A DNA stretch of 64,000 nt, taken from positions 372,001 through 436,000 of the forward strand of contig NZ_JACJIM010000004.1 in NCBI RefSeq assembly GCF_014138435.1, in the 5' to 3' direction. Both the position numbers and the translations under genes were made by a program. Below are positions 44,468 to 52,929 of this stretch, in pieces (position 1 is the stretch's first letter; each line of letters begins with the position of its first letter). This DNA comes from Methylobacterium fujisawaense (GTDB lineage Bacteria > Pseudomonadota > Alphaproteobacteria > Rhizobiales > Beijerinckiaceae). Below the pieces are notes generated by a model. It saw only the letters and a program-made list of their open reading frames with translations. It was not told the origin of the DNA and made no database searches.

Positions 44468-45550
44468 ATGGAAACCCGCGCGAACTACGCCCTCATCGGG
44501 GCCTTCACCATCGCCGTCATCCTGGCGGGCTTCGGCACCGTGCTGTGGCTCTCCGGCGGCTCGTCGCGGCAGGTCAGCCAGATCGTCCGCATCGTCTTCT
44601 CCGGCTCGGTCGGGGGGCTCTCGCGCGGATCGAGCGTGAACTTCAACGGCATCAAGGTCGGCGAGGTCACCGATATCCGCCTCGCTCCGCAGGATCCCCG
44701 CCGGGTGCTCGCCACGATCAAGGTCGATCCCGCGACCCCGCTCCGGGCCGACACCCGCGCCCGCCTCGACTCGGCGATGCTCACCGGCGTCTCGGTGATC
44801 TCCCTGTCGGGCGGCAACGCCGACGCGCCGGTGCTGACCCCGATGGCCAACGGCGAGCCGCCGACCATCTTCGCCGATTCCTCCGACATGCAGGACATGA
44901 TGGCGCTGGCCCGTCAGGTGGCGCAGCGGGCCGACGACATGCTCGCCCGCCTGGACAGGCTCGTCTCCGCCAACGAGGGGGCGATCAACCGGTCGCTGTC
45001 CAATGTCGAGACCTTCTCCAAGACGCTCGCCGATGCCGGCCCCAACATCTCCGCCCTGGTCAAGGCGGTGGACGGCGCGAAGCTCGGCCGCGTGATCGAC
45101 AACGCCGACCGCTTCTCGGCGGCCCTGTCCAAGGCCAGCCCCGACATCGAGGCGGGCCTGCACGACGCCCGGCTGCTCGCCGGCAAGCTCAGCGCCTCGG
45201 CCGACAAGATCGACGCGGTGCTCAACGGCGCCGAGAGCTTCCTGGGCTCGGCCTCCGGCCAGGAGGGCTCCAGCACCTTCTCGGAGATCCGCGCGGCGGC
45301 GATCTCGGTGCGCGACGCCGGCAAGGCGTTCCGGACCATGTCGGAGAACCTCGACAAGCGCACCGCCAGCATCGCGACCAGTTTCGGACGGCTCAGCGGC
45401 ACCGGCCGCCGGGAGGTGGAGGCCCTGTCGGGGGACGGGCAGCGGACCCTGAGCACCCTCAACCGCACGGTGCGCAGCCTGGAGCGCGACCCGAGCCAGG
45501 TGATCTTCGGCGGCAAGCCATCGTTGCCCGAATACAACGGTGGGCGCTGA
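44468..45550 (+). CDS. mlaD: MlaD-type MCE-domain protein
   Basis: A 360-residue substrate-binding MCE protein. One N-terminal membrane anchor (YALIGAFTIAVILAGFGTVLWL) precedes the single MCE domain (about 40-120, GSVGGLSRGSSVNFNGIKVGEV). The long C-terminal region (120-345) is helical, containing MMALARQVAQRADDMLARLD and ANISALVKAVDG-like segments, longer than the E. coli MlaD tail and typical of alphaproteobacteria. It forms hexameric rings that ferry phospholipid. 107 bp separate it from mlaF. Confidence 0.92.
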   Translation: METRANYALIGAFTIAVILAGFGTVLWLSGGSSRQVSQIVRIVFSGSVGGLSRGSSVNFNGIKVGEVTDIRLAPQDPRRVLATIKVDPATPLRADTRARLDSAMLTGVSVISLSGGNADAPVLTPMANGEPPTIFADSSDMQDMMALARQVAQRADDMLARLDRLVSANEGAINRSLSNVETFSKTLADAGPNISALVKAVDGAKLGRVIDNADRFSAALSKASPDIEAGLHDARLLAGKLSASADKIDAVLNGAESFLGSASGQEGSSTFSEIRAAAISVRDAGKAFRTMSENLDKRTASIATSFGRLSGTGRREVEALSGDGQRTLSTLNRTVRSLERDPSQVIFGGKPSLPEYNGGR

Positions 45551-45671
45551 AAGCGCGCGGCGCCGGACGGATGTGTCCCGGCGCACGGCACGGATGCCGC
45601 AGCGGATTAGTTTTAACCGCATAGCTTTTACAGCTCCGCTGCTCGCCGGCGGAGTTTCTCAGGTCATGTGT

Positions 45672-46253
45672 ATGGTCCGCTCGTCCCACATCCTCGCCGC
45701 CGCGCTGTTCGCCGCCCTCCTGGGCGGCTGCGGCGGCGGTGTGGCGCCCCTCACCTTCGACCTCGCGGCGCTGCCCCCCGCGGGCCGGCCGATCGCGGCC
45801 GGCCGTTCGATCGTGGTGTCGGAGCCGGTGGGGATCCAGCCCTTCGAGGCCGACCGGATCATCGTGCGCGAGAACGGCGGGGCGCTGTCCTTCCTGGGCG
45901 GCGGCCAATGGGCCGACCGGCTGCCGCGCCTGATCCAGACGCGGCTCATCCAGAGCCTGGAGAATTCCGGCCGGCTCCGCTCGGTGAGTCGCCCCGGCGA
46001 CAAGGTCGTGGCCGACTACCAGCTGATCAGCGAGATCCGCGCCTTCGATGTCCAGGCCGCGACCGGCGAGGCGGTGGTCGACCTGTCGCTGAAGCTCGTA
46101 GCCGACGGCACCGGCAAGGTCGCCGCCGCGCGGATCTTCACGGCCCGGGTCCCGGTGTCCAAGATCGATGCCGGAAACGGCGCCCGCGCCCTCGATCAGG
46201 CGCTGGTGACCGTGCTCGCCGACGTGGTGCGGTGGGTGAACAGCGGGCGGTGA
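45672..46253 (+). CDS. ABC-transport auxiliary lipoprotein (PqiC-like)
   Basis: A 193-residue outer-membrane lipoprotein. The signal with lipobox LGGC gives a mature N-terminal Cys. SIVVSEPVGIQPFEADRIIVRENGG and LPRLIQTRLIQSLENSGRLRSV match the PqiC/ABC-auxiliary family found with MCE transporters. It is the last gene of the Mla operon and probably links the MCE complex to the outer membrane. An AGG eight bases before the ATG at 45672 supports this start over one two codons earlier. It ends 8 bp from the convergent XRE gene. Confidence 0.88.
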   Translation: MVRSSHILAAALFAALLGGCGGGVAPLTFDLAALPPAGRPIAAGRSIVVSEPVGIQPFEADRIIVRENGGALSFLGGGQWADRLPRLIQTRLIQSLENSGRLRSVSRPGDKVVADYQLISEIRAFDVQAATGEAVVDLSLKLVADGTGKVAAARIFTARVPVSKIDAGNGARALDQALVTVLADVVRWVNSGR

Positions 46254-46260
46254 AACCGCC

Positions 46261-46887
46261 TCACTCCATCACGGCGGCCTTCATGATCACCACCATGGTG
46301 GCCCGGGCCGGGCCGTCCGTGCAGCGGATGAGGTGGGGCCGGTCGCAGCGGTAGCGCAGGGTCTCGCCGGCCCGCGCGCGCTGCACGCTGCCGCCGATCT
46401 CGACCTCGAACGCGCCCTCGGCGACCGACAGCGATTCCACCGAGCCGCGCTGGTGCGGGTCCGAGTCGAGGACGCCGCCGAGATCCGCCGTGACCTCGTA
46501 CCATTGCAGCCACTCGATCGTCTTGAGCCAGCCGATGATCGCGAGCCGCACCTTCCCGTCCTCGGAGACGAGGATCGGCGTGTCGGCCCGGGAGGTCTTC
46601 TCGATGAAGGGCTCCTCGTCGCCCGCCGCCAGCACCCGCTCGATGGACACGTCCAGCGCCTGCGACAGGCGCCAGATGGTCGCGAGGGTCGGATTGGTCT
46701 CGTTGCGCTCGATCTGGCTGATGATCGATTTGGCCACGCCGGACTGCTCGGCGAGTTCCGAGAGCGACAGGTTGTAGGCCTTGCGCAGCCGCTGGATGGT
46801 CTTGCCGAGCTGCCCGGAGAGCGCCTGCGCGCCGGTCAGCAGGTCGCGCCCGCGCCCCCGGTCGGGCCGTTCCGCCTGATCCTGCAT
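46261..46887 (-). CDS. XRE-family regulator with C-terminal cupin domain
   Basis: A 208-residue regulator. The helix-turn-helix is near residues 30-85 (IQRLRKAYNLSLSELAEQSGVAKSIISQIERNETNPTL) and the C-terminal half is a cupin (about 110-205, ending RATMVVIMKAAVME). Such proteins sense a small ligand and often control transport, amino-acid or stress genes; the target here is not evident. I use the ATG at 46887; a GTG two codons earlier is possible. It is convergent with the Mla operon and upstream of thiD on the same strand but separated by 124 bp. Confidence 0.87.
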   Translation of the reverse strand: MQDQAERPDRGRGRDLLTGAQALSGQLGKTIQRLRKAYNLSLSELAEQSGVAKSIISQIERNETNPTLATIWRLSQALDVSIERVLAAGDEEPFIEKTSRADTPILVSEDGKVRLAIIGWLKTIEWLQWYEVTADLGGVLDSDPHQRGSVESLSVAEGAFEVEIGGSVQRARAGETLRYRCDRPHLIRCTDGPARATMVVIMKAAVME

Positions 46888-47011
46888 CGTCACCGGTCCG
46901 CCTGTACCGTTCCGTTATCCGAACGATCGTGCGCTTCTTCAAACGCAATCGCCGCCCGGTTGCAAGGCGGCGGGCGGCGGGCGCGCGGGAAAGTGCCGGC
47001 TCGGGCGCGGC

Positions 47012-47827
47012 CTACGACCAGAGAGCGTGGAAGTGATGGACCGGCCCGTGGCCCGTCCCGACCGCGAGCTGGTCGGCGGCGGCGAGGGCGGCCGTGAGGT
47101 AAGCCTTGGCGGCCGCCACCGCCTCAGGCAGATCCAGGCCCTGGGCGAGTCCCGCCGCCACCGCGGCCGAGAGCGTGCAGCCGGTGCCGTGGGTGTTGGT
47201 CGTCGCGATTCGCGGCGCCGAGAGGGTCCGCAGGGTGCCGTCCGCCGTGACGAGGTGGTCGATGCTCTCGCGCCCCACGCCGTGGCCGCCCTTGATCAGC
47301 ACCGCCCGGGCGCCCAGCCCCACGAGCCGCCGGGCCTGGGCCACGATCGTCGCCGCGTCCGTGGCGACGGCCTCGCCGAGGAGCACCGCCGCCTCCGGCA
47401 GGTTGGGGGTGATCAGATCGGCCCGCGGCAGCAGCCGCTCGCGGAGCGTCGCCACGGCCGCGTCCGCGATCAGCCGGTCGCCGCTCGTGGCGACCATCAC
47501 GGGATCGAGGACGACCGGGATCGCCCCGGCGTGGCGCGCCAGCCCCTCGGCCACGGCGGCGATCACCGCCACCTGCGACAGCATGCCGATCTTCACGGCC
47601 TTCACGGCGAGGTCGGAGAACACGCTGTCGATCTGCCGGGTGACGAAGTCCGGCGGCACGTCGTGGATGCCCTGGACCCCCGTCGTGTTCTGCGCGGTCA
47701 GCGCCGTGATCACGCTGGCCCCGTAGACGCCGAGCGCCGAGAAGGTCTTGAGGTCCGCCTGGATGCCGGCGCCCCCGCCGGAATCCGAGCCCGCGATCGT
47801 CACCGCGATGGGCGCGGGGTCGCTCAT
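47012..47827 (-). CDS. thiD: Hydroxymethylpyrimidine/phosphomethylpyrimidine kinase
   Basis: A 271-residue ribokinase-fold enzyme that phosphorylates HMP and HMP-P in thiamine biosynthesis. Diagnostic features are [19 protein letters not shown] at the N-terminus, the active-site Cys in [14 protein letters not shown] near the C-terminus, and [12 protein letters not shown]. It overlaps the thiE stop by four bases (ATGA), so it is translationally coupled to thiE; thiE is the upstream partner. Confidence 0.95.
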   Translation of the reverse strand: MSDPAPIAVTIAGSDSGGGAGIQADLKTFSALGVYGASVITALTAQNTTGVQGIHDVPPDFVTRQIDSVFSDLAVKAVKIGMLSQVAVIAAVAEGLARHAGAIPVVLDPVMVATSGDRLIADAAVATLRERLLPRADLITPNLPEAAVLLGEAVATDAATIVAQARRLVGLGARAVLIKGGHGVGRESIDHLVTADGTLRTLSAPRIATTNTHGTGCTLSAAVAAGLAQGLDLPEAVAAAKAYLTAALAAADQLAVGTGHGPVHHFHALWS

Positions 47828-48534
47828 CGCGAGGCCGCCCGCTCCGCCAGGGCGTCGTCGATCCGCGCGCGCAGGTCGCGGGCGCGCTGGCGCACCGAGT
47901 CCGCGCCGAACAGGGCGGTGATCACCGCGACGCCGTCCGCCCCCGCGGCGATCACCGCGGCGGCGTTCTCCAGGCCGATCCCCGCGATGGCGCCGAGCGG
48001 CAGGTCCGCCCCGCGGGCGAGGCGGGCGCGGAAGGCGATGCTGGCAAAGCCGTCGAGGCCCACGGGCGGGTCGGGATTGTCCTTGCTGGTGGTGGCGAAC
48101 ACGCCGCCGATGCAGGCGTAGTCGACGGGAAGCCGGTACAACTCGTCCGCCTGGGCGGCCTTCTTGAGGGTGAGACCGATGATCGCGCTCTCCCCCAGGA
48201 GGCGGCGGGCATCCGCCGGATGGAGGTCGCTCTGGCCGAGATGCACCCCGTCCGCGCCTGCGGCGAGGGCGAGGTCGACGCGGTCGTTGACGAGGACCGG
48301 GATCCGGCCGCCCACGGCTTCCAGGATCGCCCGGAGCCGCCCCAGGGCGGCGCGGGCATCGGCGATGTCCTTCTCGCGGTACTGGAGCAGGGTGCAGCCC
48401 CCGGCCACCGCTTCGGCGCCGAGTTCAGCCAGCCGCGCCCCGTCGGCGCCGCAGACGCCGACGTCGAGGAGGCCGTAGAGTCGCAGGTCGACCGCCTGTC
48501 TCCCGGTCGATGCGGCGCTGGCGCTGGCTGGCAT
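47824..48534 (-). CDS. thiE: Thiamine-phosphate synthase
   Basis: A 236-residue TIM-barrel enzyme that joins HMP-PP and thiazole phosphate. Key motifs are [30 protein letters not shown] and [21 protein letters not shown], with [21 protein letters not shown] at the phosphate site. First gene of the thiE-thiD pair. I looked for a TPP riboswitch in its leader and did not see the CTGAGA/ACCCTT/GAACCTGA elements. The start is the ATG at 48534, which gives the usual length. Confidence 0.95.
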   Translation of the reverse strand: MPASASAASTGRQAVDLRLYGLLDVGVCGADGARLAELGAEAVAGGCTLLQYREKDIADARAALGRLRAILEAVGGRIPVLVNDRVDLALAAGADGVHLGQSDLHPADARRLLGESAIIGLTLKKAAQADELYRLPVDYACIGGVFATTSKDNPDPPVGLDGFASIAFRARLARGADLPLGAIAGIGLENAAAVIAAGADGVAVITALFGADSVRQRARDLRARIDDALAERAASR

Positions 48535-48733
48535 CGCTGTCGCTGTATCCTCGTTCCGGCAGAACCGCCCCGGCGGCGTCCGCGCCGGTCCCTCCCTGTT
48601 TGGGCAGGCATCGGCGCGTTGGCAAGCGCACGGGGCCGCTCCGTCCGACAGCGGCGTTGACGCGCGGCGATCCTGTCCCCCTATAGGTGGGATCCGCTCC
48701 GGCGCGTCCCGGGGGAGAGGCGGTCGAGGAACG

Positions 48734-49729
48734 ATGAAGGGTGCCGCGGCGCAGACGGATGCGCGGGGGGCGCAGGCCTCGCCGGAGCGCTCCTCCGTAG
48801 GCCTCGTCGCGGTGATCGTCGCCGCGACCAAGGGGGAGCCGCGCGCCCTGACGATCCGCGTGCCCGACCAGGCACCGGGCCGGGGCGACGGCCTGCCGGC
48901 CGGCCCGCTGGTCCCCGAGCACGCGACCCTGGAACGGGGCCTGCGCGCCTGGGTGGAGCGGCAGACGCACCAGCGTCTGGGCTACGTGGAGCAGCTCTAC
49001 ACCTTCGGCGACCGGGACCGCTCCGGCACGGCGAACCTGTCCGGCGTGCATTCGCTCTCGGTGGCCTATCTGGCGCTCGTTCGCGAGGAGCGGCCGGCCG
49101 GCTTGGCCGAGGCCGCGTGGCAGAACTGGTACCGCTACCTGCCCTACGAGGATTTCCGCCAGGGGCGCCCCCGCCAGCTCGACGCCATCGAGGCGCGGCT
49201 CGCAGCCTGGGCGTCCGAGCCCGAGGAATGCGCTACCCGGACCCGCCGCCTGGACCGCCTCGGCCTGACCTTCGGCATGAACGGCGGCACGTGGAACGAG
49301 GAGCGTGTCCTGGAGCGCTACGAGTTGCTGTTCGAGGCCGGTCTGATCCCGGAGGCGAAGGGCAATCCCGGTCCGGCCCTCCCGAACGACCCGACCGGCG
49401 TGCCCATGGCCTTCGACCACCGGCGGGTGCTCGCCACCGCGATCGGCCGGCTCCGGGGCAAGATCAAGTATCGCCCGGTGGTGTTCGAGCTGATGCCGCC
49501 GGAATTCACCCTGCTCCAGCTCCAGCGCACCGTGGAGGCCCTGTCGGGGACGCAGCTGCACAAGCAGAATTTCCGCCGTCTCGTGGCGCAGCAGGGACTG
49601 GTGGAGGAGACCGAGAGCGTCACCAGCGGCGCCGCCGGCCGGCCGGCGCGGCTCGTGCGCTTCCGCCGGGAGGTGCTGCTGGAGCGGCCCGCCCCGGGGT
49701 TGCGGCTGCCGTCGCGGCGGGTGGGCTGA
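48734..49729 (+). CDS. NrtR-like transcriptional regulator (Nudix domain plus winged helix)
   Basis: A 331-residue protein. The N-terminal Nudix-like domain (GLVAVIVAATKGEPRALTIRV to about 150) is followed by a winged-helix domain (FELMPPEFTLLQLQRTVEAL and NFRRLVAQQGLVEET), as in NrtR/COG4111 regulators that sense ADP-ribose or related NAD metabolites and control NAD or pentose genes. The classic Nudix glutamate box is not obvious, suggesting sensing rather than hydrolysis. It is divergent from thiE with 199 bp between, so co-regulation of thiamine genes is possible but unproven. Confidence 0.85.
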   Translation: MKGAAAQTDARGAQASPERSSVGLVAVIVAATKGEPRALTIRVPDQAPGRGDGLPAGPLVPEHATLERGLRAWVERQTHQRLGYVEQLYTFGDRDRSGTANLSGVHSLSVAYLALVREERPAGLAEAAWQNWYRYLPYEDFRQGRPRQLDAIEARLAAWASEPEECATRTRRLDRLGLTFGMNGGTWNEERVLERYELLFEAGLIPEAKGNPGPALPNDPTGVPMAFDHRRVLATAIGRLRGKIKYRPVVFELMPPEFTLLQLQRTVEALSGTQLHKQNFRRLVAQQGLVEETESVTSGAAGRPARLVRFRREVLLERPAPGLRLPSRRVG

Positions 49730-49744
49730 CGAACGGGATCGATC

Positions 49745-50098
49745 CTACCGTCGCGCCAGGATGCCGAGGCCCGGGCCGGCGGTGCGCCGTAGGCCGCCCC
49801 CCAGGCCTTCAGCCTGTCCTGGCCGGCCCGGCCGTCGAAGACGCGGTCGGCGAAGCTGTCGGTGCGCCCCTCCGGCAGGCCGGACGGGATGGCGTTCGTC
49901 AGGACGAGGGTGTGGAAACCGGCCTCCGGATGGAGCGACACGAGGATCTGCGCGCCGGTGCTGAAGGCGCCGGCATGGCTCCAGGCGAGGCCGTGGCGAC
50001 CGTACGCGCTGGTCCAGCGTTGGTCGCCCCGTGTCGGATTCTCACCGCAGGTGTGGTCGTCGGCCGGTACAGACCGCGCCCGCGCCGGCCGTCACGGC
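49745..50098 (-). pseudogene. Remnant of a serine hydrolase (beta-lactamase/CubicO family)
   Basis: The minus strand encodes a decayed C-terminal piece: RWTSAYGRHGLAWSHAGAFS, then TGAQILVSLHPEAGFHTLVL, then TNAIPSGLPEGRTDSFADRV, matching the end of class C beta-lactamase-like serine hydrolases. An upstream in-frame stop lies a few codons before this piece. Downstream the frame shifts before GPGLGILARR and the final stop at 49745. The N-terminal catalytic SxxK region is absent. The extent is approximate. It sits between the NrtR-like gene and the DUF333 gene. Confidence 0.6.
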
Positions 50099-50153
50099 AT
50101 CCTCGAACGGGCGCGGCGCGTTCGGGATTCGCATGCGCCCGCGCGTGGCCGGG

Positions 50154-50435
50154 CTATCGGAACGGGTTGTCGTCTGCCGGGGGCTTCACGCCATGGAGCA
50201 TCCGGTAGAGCGTCCATTCCTCGACGATCTTGTTGCCCGGCAGGGAGCAGAGCCCGATCGCGCCCCCATCCGGCAGCTTCGCGATGATCGACCGTCCCCC
50301 CATCGTTGCGCAGAAGGCGGAGGCCGGGTTTTCCAGCGCCTGCGCCGGTCCCGGTCGGGCGATGGCGGCGCACAGCGCGAAGGCGATGACGAGCCTCTCG
50401 GCGCGACCGCCCGACGGCAGGATCGGAGGGGACAT
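50154..50435 (-). CDS. DUF333-family exported small protein
   Basis: A 93-residue secreted protein. A signal peptide (LVIAFALCAAIARPGPAQA) is followed by the DUF333 pattern NPASAFCATMGGRSIIAKLPDG, with GLCSLPGNKIVEEWTLYRM; two cysteines probably pair. DUF333 proteins are small periplasmic proteins of unknown function (often labelled hemolysin-like). The start MSPPILPSGG is 14 bp after the panB stop, so it is probably co-transcribed with panB. Confidence 0.8.
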   Translation of the reverse strand: MSPPILPSGGRAERLVIAFALCAAIARPGPAQALENPASAFCATMGGRSIIAKLPDGGAIGLCSLPGNKIVEEWTLYRMLHGVKPPADDNPFR

Positions 50436-50449
50436 CGGCCGCCCCTGCC

Positions 50450-51268
50450 CTACCCGTAGGTGTGGTCGTCGGCCGGGAACCGCCCGGCCCGGACCTCCTC
50501 CGCGTAGGCTTTCACGGCCTCCTCGATATGGTTGCGCAGGCTGCCGAACTGGCGCACGAATTTCGGCGTCCGCTCGGACAGGCCGAGCATGTCCTCCAGC
50601 ACGAGGATCTGGCCGTCGCAGACCGCGGAGGCGCCGATGCCGATCGTGGCGGCCGTCACCCGGGGCGAGGTCGCGATGGCGCGAGCCACCGGCTCGACGA
50701 TGCCCTCCAGCACGATCGCGAAGGCGCCGGCCTCGGAGATGGCGCGGGCATCCTCCAGAAGGCGGCGCTCGTCGTCGGGCCCCCGGCCCTGGACCTTGAA
50801 GCCGCCCATCGTGTTCACAGCCTGCGGGGTGAGGCCGATATGCCCCATCACCGGTACGCCGCGCTGGACCAGGAACGCCACCGTCTCGGCGAAATGGGCT
50901 CCGCCCTCCATCTTGATCGCGCCCGCGCCCGTCTCTTTCAGCACCCGGGACGCGTTGAGGAACGCCTGTTCCCGGCTGGCCTCGTAGGAGCCGAACGGCA
51001 TGTCGACCACGACGAGCGCCTTCTCGGTGCCGCGGATCACCGCCTGGGCCTGGAGGATCATCATCTCCAGGGTCACGGGGATCGTCGATTCCATCCCGTG
51101 CATGACCATGCCGAGGGAATCGCCCACGAGGATGAAGTCGCAATAGGGATCTACGATGCCGGCCGTGTGGGCGTGGTAGGCGGTCAGCGCGGTGATCTTG
51201 CGCCCCTCGGCCTTGCGCTTGCCGATATCGATCGCCCGGAGCCGTCGGGACTGCACGACCTGCGACAT
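50450..51268 (-). CDS. panB: 3-methyl-2-oxobutanoate hydroxymethyltransferase
   Basis: A 272-residue enzyme that transfers the methylene of 5,10-methylene-THF to ketoisovalerate in pantothenate synthesis. Motifs are [41 protein letters not shown] and GHIGLTPQ, with the C-terminal [16 protein letters not shown]. In methylotrophs this step draws on the same C1-tetrahydrofolate pool as assimilation. Start [12 protein letters not shown] is preceded by an AGGGAT-type site. It heads a probable two-gene unit with the DUF333 gene; panC is not in the window. Confidence 0.95.
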   Translation of the reverse strand: MSQVVQSRRLRAIDIGKRKAEGRKITALTAYHAHTAGIVDPYCDFILVGDSLGMVMHGMESTIPVTLEMMILQAQAVIRGTEKALVVVDMPFGSYEASREQAFLNASRVLKETGAGAIKMEGGAHFAETVAFLVQRGVPVMGHIGLTPQAVNTMGGFKVQGRGPDDERRLLEDARAISEAGAFAIVLEGIVEPVARAIATSPRVTAATIGIGASAVCDGQILVLEDMLGLSERTPKFVRQFGSLRNHIEEAVKAYAEEVRAGRFPADDHTYG

Positions 51269-51306
51269 GATTCAGATCCCTTCCGGCACCGAGGGCAAGC
51301 GCCGGT

Positions 51307-51402
51307 CCCCTCTCCCGTGCGGGAGTGGGACAGGATGAGGGGGTGACTTGTCCGGAAAGACCTGTTCCCTCACCCCAACCCTCTCCCGCTCAGGAGAGGG
51401 GG
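51307..51402. repeat. Paired hairpin repeat, CCCCTCTCCCG family
   Basis: Two hairpins, CCCCTCTCCCGTGCGGGAG (from 51307) and CCCTCTCCCGCTCAGGAGAG (from 51379), flank a GATGAGGGGGTGA/TTCCCTCACCCC pair, so the whole unit is an inverted repeat of nested palindromes. The core is shared with the hairpin at 2155-2178. It lies between the tandem panB and CXXCW-protein genes. Confidence 0.7.
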
Positions 51403-51448
51403 CGCGTCCCGTTTCATGCGTCCCTCTTACACCGCCCGGCGCCGCGGG

Positions 51449-52045
51449 TCAGCGCCCCGCCTGTGGCTCGGCGCCCGCCTTCCAGGCCGGATCGACCTGC
51501 AGGTTCGCGGTCTCGTGCGTCTCCTGCCAGCCCTCGACGCCCTGGGGGAACCAGCGCACGCCGGTATAGCCCTTCAGGATGAGGCGCTTGGCGGCGTTCC
51601 AGCTGCCCCAGCACTCCACGTGGCAGAACACCACCACCGGGCGAGCCTTGTCGCCGCCCGTCAGCGCGGCGACCCGTTCGTAGAACAGCGCCTCGCGCGC
51701 GGGCGCCAGGGGCTCGGCGCCGGCCTCCGGCATCCAGACGGCCCCCGGAATCGAGGGATGCACCGGAAGCCACAACCGTCCCTCCGGGAAGTTCGACGGT
51801 TTGCGGTCCGGGGCAGCCACGTCGATCAGCACCGGCTTGTCGGGGCCCGCCATCAGGGCCGCGACGGCGTCGGCATCGACCACCGTCGCCCCTTTCAGGG
51901 TCTGTGGCGTGTAGCCCTTCGGCGGGCCGGCATAGAGCCCCTCCGGCTCGGGGACGTTGACCGGCGAATCGGCCGGCGCGGCGGCGAGGCAGAGGAGTGC
52001 GGCACAGGCCGCAGCGGCCCGGCCGGTCAGGAGGAGGCGCCGCAT
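51449..52045 (-). CDS. Rhodanese-like PQQ-dependent-catabolism CXXCW-motif protein (TIGR03865 type)
   Basis: A 198-residue periplasmic protein. A signal peptide (LLCLAAAPADS) is followed by a rhodanese-like fold with the CxxxCW element CHVECW and SWNAAKR, the signature of the family found with PQQ-dependent alcohol or amine oxidation clusters. It may carry persulfide or a redox pair in the relay (inference). It ends the run of three relay genes, just 2 bp after the SoxYZ-like gene. Confidence 0.85.
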   Translation of the reverse strand: MRRLLLTGRAAAACAALLCLAAAPADSPVNVPEPEGLYAGPPKGYTPQTLKGATVVDADAVAALMAGPDKPVLIDVAAPDRKPSNFPEGRLWLPVHPSIPGAVWMPEAGAEPLAPAREALFYERVAALTGGDKARPVVVFCHVECWGSWNAAKRLILKGYTGVRWFPQGVEGWQETHETANLQVDPAWKAGAEPQAGR

Positions 52046-52047
52046 GG

Positions 52048-52887
52048 TCAGTTCGTCGGGCCCGGCGGGGTGAAGCTGTGCTGCCAGCGCCCGCCCTGGT
52101 TGTCGGAAGCCGCCACCTGGATCGGCTTGCCGTCCGGCTTGAACGCGAAGTTGATCACCGGGTTCGAGGCGATGGAGATGTCGCCCGTCATGGTGAAGAC
52201 CGTCCGGTCGCCCGCCGAGACGGTGAGCTTGTCGATGTAGCGCGCCGGCGTGTAGTCGCGGGTCACCTGGTTCATCTGCATGCCCGAGAAATTCGGGTGG
52301 CGGATCATCAGCGTCGCCTCCACGGGCTTGCCGGGCTGGGTCTCGGCGAACTTCATGCGCATGTCGCCCATGCCCTTCATGGCCTCCTCGTCGCTCATGC
52401 CCATCGGGGCCGAACAGCCGCCGGACGCCTTCACGAACTGCTTGGCCTCGTAGAGCTTGCCGTCCTGCGTCTCCACCACGGCGTGCATGTCGGTGTAGTT
52501 GTTGACCCGCACGCGCAGCTTCAACTCGGCCGGGTCGGCGGCCGGTCCGAACTCGAACTTGGCCGCGTAGGGCGCCGGGTTGTCGTCGATGATCAGCGAG
52601 ACCGCCTTGATCTGCCCGTCGTTGGGCATGGTCAGGGTGATCGGCACCAGGGCGGCGTCGAGCGCCCGGGCGGGGGCGTCGATCTTCACGAGGCTGTCGG
52701 TCTGGGCGATCTGGCGGTCGCCGAAGATCGACTTGGCGATCTCCTGCCAGCGGGCCGCCCGCTCCTGATCGGTATCGGAGGCGCCCGCCGCCTGCGCAGC
52801 GTGGACGAGGGGGCCGGACAGGGCGGTCGCCGCCAGGGCGGCGCCGAGGGCGAGGGTGAAGAGGGTCTTTCCGATCCGGTGGGTCAT
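52048..52887 (-). CDS. Quinoprotein dehydrogenase-associated SoxYZ-like carrier
   Basis: A 279-residue periplasmic protein. A signal peptide (residues 1-34) is followed by a SoxY-like half whose conserved cysteine C158 lies in ASGGCSAPMG, then a SoxZ-like half (VEATLMIRHPNFSGMQMNQVT). In Sox systems this cysteine carries sulfur; here it probably carries a group or electrons for a PQQ enzyme (inference). 2 bp separate it from the rhodanese-like gene. The start ATG gives a normal signal peptide. Confidence 0.88.
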   Translation of the reverse strand: MTHRIGKTLFTLALGAALAATALSGPLVHAAQAAGASDTDQERAARWQEIAKSIFGDRQIAQTDSLVKIDAPARALDAALVPITLTMPNDGQIKAVSLIIDDNPAPYAAKFEFGPAADPAELKLRVRVNNYTDMHAVVETQDGKLYEAKQFVKASGGCSAPMGMSDEEAMKGMGDMRMKFAETQPGKPVEATLMIRHPNFSGMQMNQVTRDYTPARYIDKLTVSAGDRTVFTMTGDISIASNPVINFAFKPDGKPIQVAASDNQGGRWQHSFTPPGPTN

Positions 52888-52929
52888 GGCGTGCCTCCCG
52901 TTGTCATCCGATATGGGGAACCGAAAATC

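Noticed and set aside
48535-48733. A TPP riboswitch before thiE
   Set aside because: None of the conserved thi-box segments were found on the thiE strand.
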